Source of the DNA: Cherax quadricarinatus
Taxonomy: Eukaryota > Arthropoda > Malacostraca > Decapoda > Parastacidae
Assembly (NCBI RefSeq): GCF_038502225.1
Contig: NW_027196396.1
Coordinates: forward strand, 29,380 to 93,379
Length of the DNA: 64,000 nt
Direction of reading: 5' to 3'
The notes beneath the pieces were generated by a model. The model was not told where the DNA came from. It worked only from the letters and a program-made list of their open reading frames with translations, and ran no database searches. Every line of letters begins with the position of its first letter. Positions within the stretch are counted from its first letter, which is position 1. Shown here in pieces: positions 33,790 to 45,200 of the stretch. The position numbers and the translations under genes are program-made.

Positions 33790-34375
33790 CCAAGAGCGAT
33801 GCAGACAATTCGGAGAGAAGTAAATAATGAAAATGATTGTTATAGGAATGCAGTTAGAAGCCTGAGTAGATCTATAACCCACTATGATAACATGAACGTA
33901 GATAAGTATGTTTATGGAGCAACTTGCAATGTGAACAGACTGACTGATGTTGTAGTGGCAAGGCTTAGGCTTGGTTACAAGTACTTCTGGCAGTTTGGGA
34001 GACACACAGATGATGATCAAACTAAATGTAAATTATGTGATCAGGCATATGGTCACTCTCTTGAACACTATGTGCTTAATTGTCCACTTATTGAGGAATA
34101 CACAGACAGACAGTATAATAACCTATGTGACATGTCAAGATATCTTATTAATGAAAATAAGATACCAGATATACTAAGCAAATTTCCTAAATTTGCTTGT
34201 AACAGATAAGTGAACTATAGATATGTAGATATAAATCCATATGTATTCCTGTTAACCCTTTGGGGCCTAGTTCCTAGGCCTTTTGTGTATCCATATGCTC
34301 TCGCGCTACCGTCCACAGGATGGATATGGGGTGCACAATAAACTAGCCACTTCGGTGGCAAAATCTAATGTCTAA
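33790..34375 (+). mobile_element. 3' end of an I/Nimb-like LINE
   Basis: A C-terminal coding piece (33799-34209) is followed by a 165-bp 3' UTR with a short inverted motif (GGCCTAGTTCCTAGGCC) and ACTAGCCACTTCGGTGGC. No RT motifs are left. Confidence 0.6.
33799..34209 (+). CDS. LINE C-terminal zinc-knuckle domain
   Basis: 137 codons. VVVARLRLGYKYFW is followed by CKLCDQAYGHSLEHYVLNCP, a C-x2-C-x7-H-x4-C arrangement. This combination sits downstream of the RNase H or RT of I-, R1- and Jockey-type LINEs. The frame continues upstream into the junction, so it is 5'-truncated and the ATG is not a true start. Confidence 0.65.
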   Translation: MQTIRREVNNENDCYRNAVRSLSRSITHYDNMNVDKYVYGATCNVNRLTDVVVARLRLGYKYFWQFGRHTDDDQTKCKLCDQAYGHSLEHYVLNCPLIEEYTDRQYNNLCDMSRYLINENKIPDILSKFPKFACNR

Positions 34376-34607
34376 TCCATGCTTTTATTATAACAGAAAA
34401 CGGAGTGTATGTAAGGCAAACTGCATTAGATTACGTAGTTTCATAAGGAAAATAACAATAATAATAATTTACCTTGGAGAAGAAATACTGGCAGTTGATA
34501 GTGGAGAAGAGATGCTGGTGAAGGTTGATGAGGCAGAAGAGATGCTGGGCACAGCTGCGTATACTGTCAGGAGTTCATTTCGTTTCGTCCTTTTTCTATC
34601 ACCTAAT
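34376..34607. other. Unassigned; possible Tigger-UTR-like sequence
   Basis: TTTACCTTGGAGAAGAAATACTGG resembles 48690-48715 inside the third Tigger, but the match is short. No gene is supported. Confidence 0.3.
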
Positions 34608-34923
34608 CGGTACACTCTTAATGGTACACTCTTAATGATACACTCTTAATGGTACACTCTTAATGGTACACTTTTAATGGTACACTCTTAATGGTACACT
34701 CTTAATGGTACACTCTTAATGGTACACTCTTAATGGTATACTCTTAATGGTACACTCTTATTGGTACACTCTTAATGGCACACTCTTAATGGTATACTCT
34801 TAATGGTACACTCTTAATGGTACACTCTTAATGGTACACTCTTAATGGTGCACTCTTAATGGTACACTCTTAATGGTATACTCTTAATGGTACACTCTTA
34901 ATGCTACACTCTTAATGCTACAC
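34608..34923. repeat. 14-bp minisatellite, about 22 copies
   Basis: The unit GGTACACTCTTAAT is repeated head to tail. Variants (GGTATACTC, GGCACACTC, GCTACACTC, CTTATTGG) are scattered and some recur, as expected from unequal exchange. Confidence 0.95.
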
Positions 34924-35324
34924 TTTGTCATTTATGTCACTTCACTATTCACTGATTTTTGCCTTTTTTTCTTCTCAGCACTGTTCTTTGCACTTGTTTA
35001 CTTAGGGCCCATGGTTAGAAACAAGAAATTCTGCAAAATAACTGCATGAAATGTAAGCAAATCACAGGAATTATCTCCACAGCGAGTTGAAGCACACGCG
35101 GACTGAGCATTGTTTTGATACACAATACTGCCATCTGATGGTGGTGCTCTCAAACTCACTTATAGTATTATTATAGTATTTATTAGTAGTAATATGTATG
35201 TGTTATAATAATTTATATTATACTAAATATATTACATAATTGTTATATTATATGCATTATTATTATTATTATTTGTTAGTACCTATATATTCTTATAATA
35301 ATACTCTTGCTTACTATTTGGAAT
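34924..35324. other. A/T-rich unassigned sequence
   Basis: Contains short ATT runs (about 35260) and no gene signal. Confidence 0.4.
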
Positions 35325-35640
35325 TATTATTCACACAAAGAATAGAAGATTTATTGTTATGCAGACTACTGCATTATTGTAATAATTGTATAAATAATGT
35401 CAACCCATTCATGACTACGCATTGGAATGGCCACTCGGACAGGTATTGGATGGTGACATCATTTATTTACTCTTGAACATAGCCAAGAATCGAACATTTC
35501 TGCTACTTTGAGCTCAATTTCAAGGTACTTTTCTTTGTGAAACCAATCAAAATCATATCTATTTCTGTAATATATCTTCCATTCCATCAAATGAGATAAA
35601 AAAAATGAGAATACAACCATAAAAACCATATGAAAGTATA
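35325..35640 (-). mobile_element. Diverged fragment of the piggyBac-like MITE
   Basis: On the - strand this aligns with 61861-62140. The shared stretches include TTGAAATTGAGCTCAAAGTA and the block with GCAGTAGTCTGCA. The ends are missing. Confidence 0.65.
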
Positions 35641-35739
35641 CTGCTAAGGGGCGGCTAATGGCTGAGAAGTGAATTCCATTATTTATGGCCCGATTTCTTT
35701 CAATTTTGGTGTATGTTAAGAAGCATCTGTTCATCAGAC

Positions 35740-35850
35740 ATTGCCCAAGTTGCAATAAGATAGCCCAACAAACAAATAAGATCCAATATCCTAGATCAAG
35801 AGCAAAAGCCCCTCACCAGTGTCAAGGAACCTCCCCTGAGGCCCTCTCGC
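35740..35850 (-). mobile_element. Fragment of the SINE-like family at 23164
   Basis: It shares the CCTAGATCAAGAGC and CCCCTCACCAG segments and the AAGGAACCTCCCCTGAGG end. Confidence 0.55.
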
Positions 35851-35869
35851 ATCTGGAAATTTCGCTTGC

Positions 35870-35954
35870 ATTTGGAAGCAAAAAATCGACCAAATGATTG
35901 CTTGTATCTAGAAAAACACGCACTTGGGTGCACTCGTAAGTAGAGGTTCCACTG
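35870..35954. mobile_element. Terminal part of a Tigger-like MITE
   Basis: TCGTAAGTAGAGGTTCCACTG before TA-rich DNA resembles a right TIR of a CAGTGGAACCTC-type MITE. The left end was not found. Confidence 0.4.
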
Positions 35955-35991
35955 TGTATATATATGTATATATATAATATATATATATTAT

Positions 35992-36065
<74 letters not shown>
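35955..36065. repeat. (TA)n microsatellite, interrupted
   Basis: TA tract broken by AATATATATT units, leading into a T-run. Confidence 0.93.
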
Positions 36066-36083
<18 letters not shown>

Positions 36084-36450
36084 TTTTTTTCAACAAGTCG
36101 GCCGTCTCCCACCGAGGCAGGGTGACCCAAAAAAGAAAGAAAATCCCCAAAAAGAAAATACTTTCATCATCATTCAACACTTTCACCACACTCGCACATT
36201 ATCACTGTTTTTGCAGAGGTGCTCAGAATACAACAGTCTAGAAGCATAAACATATAAAGATACACAACATATCCCTCCAAACTGCCAATATCCCAAACCC
36301 CTCCTTTAAAGTGCAGGCATTGTACTTCCCATTTCCAGGACTCAAGTCCGACTATATGAAAATAACCGGTTTCCCTGAATCCCTTCACTAAATATTACCC
36401 TGCTCACACTCCAACAGATCGTCAGGTCCCAAGTACCATTCGTCTCCATT
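36066..36450 (-). mobile_element. RTE-like LINE subfamily 2, 3' UTR fragment
   Basis: On the - strand it runs from the last RT codons through the 3' UTR to the hairpin GGGTCACCCTGCCTCGGTGG and a poly(A)-like tail. It matches 10815-11115 and supplies the 3' end missing there. Confidence 0.8.
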
Positions 36451-36496
36451 CATATATATATGCAATAAGATCACAGTAAACAGGTGATTATAAAAT

Positions 36497-36563
36497 ATGC
36501 AAAACAACCACTGTGAAAGAGTAGTGAGTTTCACTACTCTTTCACAGTGGTTGTTTTGCATAT
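36497..36563. repeat. Fold-back repeat (GCAAAACAACCACTG family), copy 2, near-perfect hairpin
   Basis: Arms of about 32 bp (TATGCAAAACAACCACTGTG on) are perfect complements around GTT. It lacks the inner CGAAAG part seen at 26029-26151, so it may be an internally deleted form. Confidence 0.88.
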
Positions 36564-36564
36564 A

Positions 36565-36621
<57 letters not shown>
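36561..36621. repeat. (TA)n microsatellite
   Basis: TA tract before the short RTE-derived element. Confidence 0.95.
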
Positions 36622-37456
<835 letters not shown>

Positions 37457-37495
<39 letters not shown>

Positions 37496-37511
37496 TATAC
37501 GTAATATATAT

Positions 37512-37544
<33 letters not shown>

Positions 37545-37545
37545 T
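37457..37545. repeat. (TA)n microsatellite, interrupted
   Basis: TA tract with AATATATATT breaks, running into the T-rich tail of LINE copy C. Confidence 0.93.
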
Positions 37546-37565
37546 TTTATTTTTTTTTTTTTTTT

Positions 37566-40500
37566 TTATTATCACACCGGCCGATTCCCACCAAGGCAGG
37601 GTGGCCCGAAAAAGAAAAACTTTCACCATCATTCACTCCATCACTGTCTTGCCAGAAGGGTGCTTTACACTACAGTTTTTAAACTGCAACATTAACACCC
37701 CTCCTTCAGAGTGCAGGCACTGTACTTCCCATCTCCAGGACTCAAGTCCGGCCTGCCGGTTTCCCTGAATCCCTTCATAAATGTTACTTTGCTCACACTC
37801 CAACAGCACGTCAAGTATTAAAAACCATTTGTCTCCATTCACTCCTATCAAACACGCTCACGCATGCCTGCTGGAAGTCCAAGCCCCTCGCACACAAAAC
37901 CTCCTTTACCCCCTCCCTCCAACCCTTCCTAGGCCGACCCCTACCCCGCCTTCCTTCCACTACAGACTGATACACTCTTGAAGTCATTCTGTTTCGCTCC
38001 ATTCTCTCTACATGTCCGAACCACCTCAACAACCCTTCCTCAGCCCTCTGGACAACAGTTTTGGTAATCCCGCACCTCCTCCTAACTTCCAAACTACGAA
38101 TTCTCTGCATTATATTCACACCACACATTGCCCTCAGACATGACATCTCCACTGCCTCCAGCCTTCTCCTCGCTGCAACATTCATCACCCACGCTTCACA
38201 CCCATATAAGAGCGTTGGTAAAACTATACTCTCATACATTCCCCTCTTTGCCTCCAAGGACAAAGTTCTTTGTCTCCACAGACTCCTAAGTGCACCACTC
38301 ACTCTTTTTCCCTCATCAATTCTATGATTCACCTCATCTTTCATAGACCCATCCGCTGACACGTCCACTCCCAAATATCTGAATACGTTCACCTCCTCCA
38401 TACTCTCTCCCTCCAATCTGATATTCAATCTTTCATCACCTAATCTTTTTGTTATCCTCATAACCTTACTCTTTCCTGTATTCACCTTTAATTTTCTTCT
38501 TTTGCACACCCTACCAAATTCATCCACCAATCTCTGCAACTTCTCTTCAGAATCTCCCAAGAGCACAGTGTCATCAGCAAAGAGCAGCTGTGACAACTCC
38601 CACTTTGTGTGTGATTCTTTATCTTTTAACTCCACGCCTCTTGCCAAGACCCTCGCATTTACTTCTCTTACAACCCCATCTATAAATATATTAAACAACC
38701 ACGGTGACATCACACATCCTTGTCTAAGGCCTACTTTTACTGGGAAAAAATTTCCCTCTTTCCTACATACTCTAACTTGAGCCTCACTATCCTCGTAAAA
38801 ACTCTTCACTGCTTTCAGTAACCTACCTCCTACACCATACACTTGCAACATCTGCCACATTGCCCCCCTATCCACCCTGTCATACGCCTTTTCCAAATCC
38901 ATAAATGCCACAAAGACCTCTTTAGCCTTATCTAAATACTGTTCACTTATATGTTTCACTGTAAACACCTGGTCCACACACCCCCTACCTTTCCTAAAGC
39001 CTCCTTGTTCATCTGCTATCCTATTCTCCGTCTTACTCTTAATTCTTTCAATTATAACTCTACCATACACTTTACCAGGTACACTCAACAGACTTATCCC
39101 CCTATAATTTTTGCACTCTCTTTTATCCCCTTTGCCTTTATACAAAGGAACTATGCATGCTCTCTGCCAATCCCTAGGTACCTTACCCTCTTCCATACAT
39201 TTATTAAATAATTGCACCAACCACTCCAAAACTATATCCCCACCTGCTTTTAACATTTCTATCTTTATCCCATCAATCCCGGCTGCCTTACCCCCCTTTC
39301 ATTTTACCTACTGCCTCACGAACTTCCCCCACACTCACAACTGGCTCTTCCTCACTCCTACAAGATGTTATTCCTCCTTGCCCTATACACGAAATCACAG
39401 CTTCCCTATCTTCATCAACATTTAACAATTCCTCAAAATATTCCTTCCATCTTCCCAATACCTCTAACTCTCCATTTAATAACTCTCCTCTCCTATTTTT
39501 TAACTGACAAATCCATTTGTTCTCTAGGCTTTCTTAACTTGTTAATCTCACTCCAAAACTTTTTCTTATTTTCAACAAAATTTGTTGATAACATCTCACC
39601 CACTCTCTCATTTGCTCTCTTTTTACATTGCTTCACCACTCTCTTAACTTCTCTCTTTTTCTCCATATACTCTTCCCTCCTTGCATCACTTCTACTTTGT
39701 AAAAACTTCTCATATGCTAACTTTTTCTCCCTTACTACTCTCTTTACATCATCATTCCACCAATCGCTCCTCTTCCCTCCTGCACCCACTTTCCTGTAAC
39801 CACAAACTTCTGCTGAACACTCTAACACTACATTTTTAAACCTACCCCATACCTCTTCGACCCCATTGCCTATGCTCTCATTAGCCCATCTATCCTCCAA
39901 TAGCTGTTTATATCTTACCCTAACTGCCTCCTCTTTTAGTTTATAAACTTTCACCTCTCTCTTCCCTGATGCTTCTATTCTCCTTGTATCCCATCTACCT
40001 TTTACTCTCAGTGTAGCTACAACTAGAAAGTGATCTGATATATCTGTGGCCCCTCTATAAACATGTACATCCTGAAGTCTACTCAACAGTCTTTTATCTA
40101 CCAATACATAATCCAACAAACTACTGTCATTTCGCCCTACATCATATCGTGTATACTTATTTATCCTCTTTTTCTTAAAATATGTATTACCTATAACTAA
40201 ACCCCTTTCTATACAAAGTTCAATCAAAGGGCTCCCATTATCATTTACACCTGGCACCCCAAACTTACCTACCACACCCTCTCTAAAAGTTTCTCCTACT
40301 TTAGCATTCAAGTCCCCTACCACAATTACTCTCTCACTTGGTTCAAAGGCTCCTATACATTCACTTAACATCTCCCAAAATCTCTCTCTCTCCTCTGCAT
40401 TCCTCTCTTCTCCAGGTGCATACACGCTTATTATGACCCACTTCTCGCATCCAACCTTTACTTTAATCCACATAATTCTTGAATTTACACATTCATATTC

Positions 40501-41151
40501 TCTTTTCTCCTTCCATAACTGATCATTTAACATTACTGCTACCCCTTCCTTTGCTCTAACTCTCTCAGATACTCCAGATTTAATCCCATTTATTTCCCCC
40601 CACTGAAACTCTCCTACCCCCTTCAGCTTTGTTTCGCTTAGGGCCAGGACATCCAACTTCTTTTCATTCATAACATCAGCAATCATCTGTTTCTTGTCAT
40701 CCGCACTACATCCACGCACATTTAAGCAACCCAGTTTTATAAAGTTTTTCTTCTTCTCTTTTTTAGTAATTGTATACAGGAGAAGGGGTTACTAGCCCAT
40801 TGCTCCCGGCATTTTAGTCGCCTCATACGACACGCATGGCTTACGGAGGAAAGATTCTTTTCCACTTCCCCATGGACAATAGAAGAAATAAAAAAGAACA
40901 AGAGCTATTTAGAAAAAGGAGAAAAACCTAGATGTATGTATATATATATATGCATGTGCGTGTCTGTGAAGTGTGACCAAAGTGTAAGTAGGAGTAGCAA
41001 GATATCCCTGTTATCTTAGCGTGTTTATGAGACAGAAAAAGAAACCAGCAATCCTACCATCATGCAAAACAGTTACAGGTTTTTGTTTCACAGTCATCTG
41101 GCAGGACGGTAGTACTTCCCTGGGTGGTTGCTGTCTACCAACCTACTACCT

Positions 41152-41153
<2 letters not shown>
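37566..41153 (-). mobile_element. RTE-like LINE, copy C, near full length
   Basis: On the - strand: 5' UTR (41153 to about 40755), one long ORF (endonuclease plus RT), 3' UTR and hairpin (to about 37566), and an A-rich tail. The length of about 3.6 kb defines the full element in this window. TA tracts lie at both ends, so a target duplication cannot be read. It is the best reference copy here. Confidence 0.88.
37811..40755 (-). pseudogene. Endonuclease-RT protein of RTE-like LINE copy C, two 1-base frameshifts
   Basis: The N-terminal frame (39493-40755, no clear ATG; the first good context is LGCLNVRGCSADDKKQ) holds an APE endonuclease: LDVLALSETKLKG, IISVYAPGEE, VIVVGDLNAKVGE and GATDISDHFLVVATLR. 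The RT frame (37811-39256) holds AFMDLEKAYDRV, RQGCVMSPWLFN, FADDTVLL and WFGHVERM. Against copy D there is one extra T near 39505 and one extra C near 39291, both in homopolymers, which separate the two frames. The total would be about 965 residues, normal for an RTE-type protein with no separate ORF1. Confidence 0.85.

Positions 41154-41203
<50 letters not shown>
41154..41203. repeat. (TA)n microsatellite
   Basis: TA tract between the LINE 5' end and Tigger copy 2. It supplies the TA target. Confidence 0.95.
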
Positions 41204-41206
<3 letters not shown>

Positions 41207-42492
41207 TGGACCCTCGACCAGCGATGGCATTGATTAACGATAAATCTGACTAGCGATACATTTTATCGCAAAATTTGCCTCGATTAGCGCTAAAAAACTC
41301 GACCAACACTATTCGTTCCGTCTGAGACACATCCACTTCTGGCCAGTGTTTACAAGCCAGCCAGCCACCGCGGTCGCTTCCAAGCATACAATCGGAACAT
41401 TTCATATTATCACAGCCTTTTTAGTGATTGCACCTGCAAAATAAGTCACCATGGGCCCCCAGAAAGCTTCTAGTGCCAACCCTACAGCAAAAAGGGTGAG
41501 AATTACTATGGATATGAAGAAAGAGATCATTGCTAAGTATGAAAGTGGAGTGCATGTCTCCGAGCTGGCCAGGCTGTACACAAAACCCCAATCAACCATC
41601 GCTACTATTGTGGCCAAGAAAACGGCAATCAAGGAAGCTGTTCTTGCCAAAGGTGCAACTATGTTTTCGAAACTGAGATCGCAAGTGATAGAAGATGTTG
41701 AGAGACTGTTATTGGTATGGATAAATGAAAAACAGATAGCAGGAGATAGCATCTCGCAAGCGATCATATGTGAAAAGGCTAGGAAGTTGCATGACGTTTT
41801 AATTAGAAAAATGCCATCAGCTAGTGGTGATGTGAGTGAATTTAAGGCCAGCAAAGGTTGGTTTGAGAGATTTAAGAATCGTAGTGGCATACATAGTGTG
41901 ATAAGGCATGGTGAGGCTGCCAGTTTGGACCAAAAAGCAGCTGAAAAATATGTGCAGGAATTCAAGGAGTACATAGACAGTGAAGGACTGAAACCTGAAC
42001 AAGTGTTTAATGGTGACACTGACAATGTTGTGAAACACTTTAGGAATGTCATAAAGGAACGGGAGGTACAGGCCTCTATGGGCAGATATGTTGTGCGACA
42101 GAGGTCCAGTGACTCTCAAGCTGGTCCTAGTGGCATTAAAAGAAGAAGGGAAGTAACCCCGAAAAAGGACTTGCCACCTCAAGTCCTAATGGAAGGGGAT
42201 TTCCCTTCTAAACACTAAGACCATCAATACACTCCCCTCTTCCCATCCCATCAATCATCACCAGATCTTCAATAAAGGTAAGTGTCATGTAACTGTGCAT
42301 GTCTTCTTCAGTTTGTGTGTATTAAAATTAATATTTCATGTGTTAAAATTTTTTTTTTTAATACTTTTGGGTGTCTTGCACGGATTAATTTGATTTCCAT
42401 TATTTCTTATGGGGAAAATTTACTTGACTAACGATTATTTTGACTAACGATGAGCTCTCAGGAACGGATTAATAGCGTTAGTCGAGGGTCCA

Positions 42493-42495
<3 letters not shown>
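41204..42495 (+). mobile_element. Tigger-like transposon, copy 2, internally deleted
   Basis: TIRs start CAGTGGACCCTCGACCAGCG at the left and CAGTGGACCCTCGACTAACG at the right (reverse complemented). TA flanks at 41202-41203 and 42496-42497. At 1292 bp it is about half the size of a full Tigger. The deletion removes the catalytic domain. Confidence 0.92.
41451..42218 (+). CDS. Tigger-derived protein with DNA-binding domains and no DDE domain
   Basis: 255 codons, ATG in good context (CACCATGG), uninterrupted. Residues 10-60 form a psq-type helix-turn-helix (MKKEIIAKYESGVHVSELAR, then STIATIVAKK). Residues 75-155 are a CENP-B-type domain (VERLLLVWINEKQ, ICEKARKLHDVL, KASKGWFERFKNRSGI). At about residue 187 the sequence leaves the transposase at EQVFN and continues GDTDNVVKHFRNVI, in frame with the acidic/basic C-terminal tail also seen in copy 1 (SSDSQAGPSGIK). 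All catalytic Asp residues are gone. It could bind the TIRs without cutting and act as a repressor, or simply be a deletion derivative not yet decayed. Confidence 0.85.
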   Translation: MGPQKASSANPTAKRVRITMDMKKEIIAKYESGVHVSELARLYTKPQSTIATIVAKKTAIKEAVLAKGATMFSKLRSQVIEDVERLLLVWINEKQIAGDSISQAIICEKARKLHDVLIRKMPSASGDVSEFKASKGWFERFKNRSGIHSVIRHGEAASLDQKAAEKYVQEFKEYIDSEGLKPEQVFNGDTDNVVKHFRNVIKEREVQASMGRYVVRQRSSDSQAGPSGIKRRREVTPKKDLPPQVLMEGDFPSKH

Positions 42496-42523
<28 letters not shown>

Positions 42524-42530
42524 CGTATAC

Positions 42531-42560
<30 letters not shown>
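42496..42560. repeat. Compound (TA)n(CA)n microsatellite
   Basis: TA tract with a TACGTATAC break, then CA repeats at about 42542-42559. Confidence 0.93.
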
Positions 42561-42561
<1 letters not shown>

Positions 42562-43079
42562 AAAATATGATTTTTATGGGTCCACCTTAGTGTAAGTTGT
42601 GGGACCCAAAGCCTCAGAGAAGTGGATAAAAATACTTCACAAAAAATATTTGGATTTCTTCCTGAGGCTATCTGAATATTTCTCTTAGACAGGATGCCCA
42701 CTGCTTTGGTAACTTTCTTGGTTGAATTTTAAATTGCTGTCAAGGTATATTAGTTTTGTTATTTCTAATGTTTCATTGCCCCATTGGAAACTATTCAAGC
42801 TCTTCTACATAACTATCATGATACTTCAGACTACATTTAACACAGTTTTACTAACAATGAGGACACAATTTTCTTTTTTTATGTGAATAAACATATGCAA
42901 TATTAATTTTGATTTATGCAAGTAATCTTTTACACATTGAAAACTGGCAAAGGTTTTACTAGGTAATTATTACGTACTGTATCTTACTAAATTAGATGCT
43001 ATAAAATCTTTTAATCACACCACAAATTGGCAAGATTTAACTACCAAGAGAATTTAGGTGAAATAAGTGAATTATCTAT
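42561..43079. other. A/T-rich sequence 3' of the zinc-finger gene
   Basis: No repeat family or frame recognised. It may be 3' UTR or intergenic DNA of the zinc-finger locus. Confidence 0.4.
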
Positions 43080-43406
43080 TTAACGAGGTCTTCTTTTAGA
43101 AATTAAACACCGATATAAATTCGGGCTTGTATGAATTTTCACGTGTTTAACTAAATTAGATTGATCTGCAAAGTGTTTTGAACTCACACTAATGTTGTTT
43201 GTCTCCGAAAGTGGATTCTCATGTGTCTTAGTAAATCTAATTAAAGACTGGATACTGAAATGTCTTTTTTTGCAGTACATATTTTTGTATGCTGTACTAA
43301 ACTAGATTTAGAGGAAAGTAATTTAAACACACTAAACATTTACATTACTTTATTTCTAAGCATGAATTCTCATATATCTTCTTGAATGTGATTTACAGAA
43401 AAGCCA
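43080..43406 (-). pseudogene. Relic zinc fingers downstream of the C2H2 array
   Basis: In changing frames on the - strand, finger-like pieces continue past the stop: FSVCLMAF, CLVCLNYF, SLIRFTKTHENP and KHFADQSNLVKHVKIHTSPN. Spacing is close to the 84-bp finger period. Most have lost Cys or His ligands. The array was once longer by about four fingers. Confidence 0.7.
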
Positions 43407-44990
43407 TTAGACATACTGAAAACTGATGCTGTTTTTATCTCTATTATGAATTCTTAAGTGTTTTATTAAATTTGATTTTGCTGAAAAATCTTTCAGACAC
43501 TCCGAGCAATGAAATGGTTTCTCTCCTGTGTGAATTTTTGTGTGCTGAGCTAAATGATATTTTTTGGTAAAGTCTTTCAGACACTCTAAACACTTGAATG
43601 GTTTCTCTCCAGTATGAATTTTCTTGTGGGATAATAAATGAGATTTTTGGGAAAACTTTTTTCCACACTCTGTACAGTGATGTGGTTTTTCTCCAGTATG
43701 GATTTTTTTGTGTAAAACTAAATGAGATTTTTGGTTAAATTCTTTTCCACATTCTAAACACTGATATGGTTTTTCTCCAGTATGAATCTTCATGTGCTGT
43801 GCTAAACTTGATTTATAGATAAAGTCTTTTAGACACTCTGAACACTGATATAGTTTTTCTCCAGAATGGATTTTTTTGTGTGATGTTAAATGAGATTTTT
43901 GGGAAAAATCTTTTCCACACTCTGAACACTGGTATGGTTTTTCTCCAGTATGAATTCTAATGTGTCTTAATAAATCAGATTTATGGTTAAAAACTTTCAG
44001 ACACTCTGAACACTGATGTGGCTTTTCTTCAGTGTGAATTTTCATGTGAAGTGCTAAACTAGATTTTTGGGAAAGGTCCTTTAAACACTTTGAACAATGA
44101 TATGGTTTCCCTTCAGTGTGAATTTTCATGTGCTGTACTAAACTAGATTTTTGGGAAAGGTCTTTTAGACACACTGAACACTGGTATGGTTTTTCTCCAG
44201 TGTGAGTTCTCATGTGTCTTATTAAATCAGATTTATGGGAAAAAACTTTCAGACATTCTGAACACTGATATGGCTTTTCCTCAGTGTGAATTTTCATGTG
44301 TTGTACTAAACTATACCTTTGGGAAAAACCTTTTAGACACACAGAACATTCATATGGTTTTTCTCCAGTATGAATTCTAATGTGTTTTACTAAATCAGAT
44401 TTATAGTTAAAGGCTTTCAGACACTCAGAACACTCATATGGCTTCACTCCAGTATGAATTTTCATATGCTGTATTAAAGCAGATTTACTGGAAAAGCTTT
44501 TCACACACTCTGAGCACTGATGTGGTCTCTCTCCACTATGAATTTTCATGTGTTGTATTAAACCAGATTTATGATTAAAATCTTTTAAACATTCTGAACA
44601 TTGATATGGTTTCACTTTGGTATGAATTTGTATGTGATGTATTAAACCCGATTTATTTGAAAAGTTCTTCAGACATTCTGAGCATCGATGTGGTTTCTCT
44701 CCAGTATGAATTTTCATGTGTTGTGCTAGACTAGATTTCTGGGAGAAATCTTTTAGACACTGGGAACACTGGTATGGTTTTTCTCCAGTATGAATTCTAG
44801 AGTGTCTTACTAAATCAGATTTTTTAGAAAAAATTTTTTGACACTCTGAACACTGAAGCATTTTTTTTATTTTATGAATCCCGGTATGTAAAAAGTGCTC
44901 CAGACACTCAGAACTTTTATACAGTTTCTCTTCTGGATGAACTAAAATTTGTGCTGCTTGATCAGATTCTTCTTCAGGTGGGGTAGACAT
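43407..44990 (-). CDS. C2H2 zinc-finger protein, 17 tandem fingers
   Basis: Start taken at ATG 44988-44990 (the frame is open a little further upstream); 527 residues. A short acidic N terminus (STPPEEESDQAAQ) and one degenerate finger precede 17 consecutive fingers of 28 residues, each C-x2-C-x12-H-x3-H with TGEKP-type linkers. Finger helices differ mainly at contact positions (for example KSDLVRH, KSSLAQH, KSHLTSH). Such proteins bind DNA in the nucleus as transcription factors. No KRAB, ZAD or BTB domain is seen in this exon. The ORF probably corresponds to the last coding exon. A few linkers deviate (KVKP, VKP, EEKP, EGKP). It is the best host gene in the window, but expression is unproven. 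Confidence 0.85.
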   Translation of the reverse strand: MSTPPEEESDQAAQILVHPEEKLYKSSECLEHFLHTGIHKIKKMLQCSECQKIFSKKSDLVRHSRIHTGEKPYQCSQCLKDFSQKSSLAQHMKIHTGEKPHRCSECLKNFSNKSGLIHHIQIHTKVKPYQCSECLKDFNHKSGLIQHMKIHSGERPHQCSECVKSFSSKSALIQHMKIHTGVKPYECSECLKAFNYKSDLVKHIRIHTGEKPYECSVCLKGFSQRYSLVQHMKIHTEEKPYQCSECLKVFSHKSDLIRHMRTHTGEKPYQCSVCLKDLSQKSSLVQHMKIHTEGKPYHCSKCLKDLSQKSSLALHMKIHTEEKPHQCSECLKVFNHKSDLLRHIRIHTGEKPYQCSECGKDFSQKSHLTSHKKIHSGEKLYQCSECLKDFIYKSSLAQHMKIHTGEKPYQCLECGKEFNQKSHLVLHKKIHTGEKPHHCTECGKKFSQKSHLLSHKKIHTGEKPFKCLECLKDFTKKYHLAQHTKIHTGEKPFHCSECLKDFSAKSNLIKHLRIHNRDKNSISFQYV

Positions 44991-45094
44991 GCTATACACT
45001 GATTTAGTAATCTTTTACATGAAATCTAAATTACTTCATTAGATTTTTAATATCTGTTCAGATTAAAATCCAATATTCATTTCTTTAAATTACT
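44991..45094 (-). other. Possible 3' splice site and intron upstream of the zinc-finger exon
   Basis: ACTAAATCAG with AG at 45000-44999 could be an acceptor, giving TGTATAGCATG as the exon start. The pyrimidine tract is weak. If spliced to the candidate exon at 46272-46331, one frame stays open into the ATG. Confidence 0.3.
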
Positions 45095-45200
45095 AACATG
45101 TCAGGATAATACAGTGCCTAAGGAATGGAACAACACCTCCAATTCCTTGGATCAAGAACCCTTCACCAGCAGCAAAGTACCTCTTTTGAAGTGGTCTTTA
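45095..45200 (-). mobile_element. Fragment of the SINE-like family at 23164
   Basis: AGGATAATACAGTGCC, CCAATTCCTTGGATCAAGA and CCTTCACCAGC match the family in order. Diverged, so old. Confidence 0.5.

Noticed and set aside
34608..34923. CRISPR array
   Set aside because: The 14-bp units are head to tail with no spacers, in a eukaryotic context.
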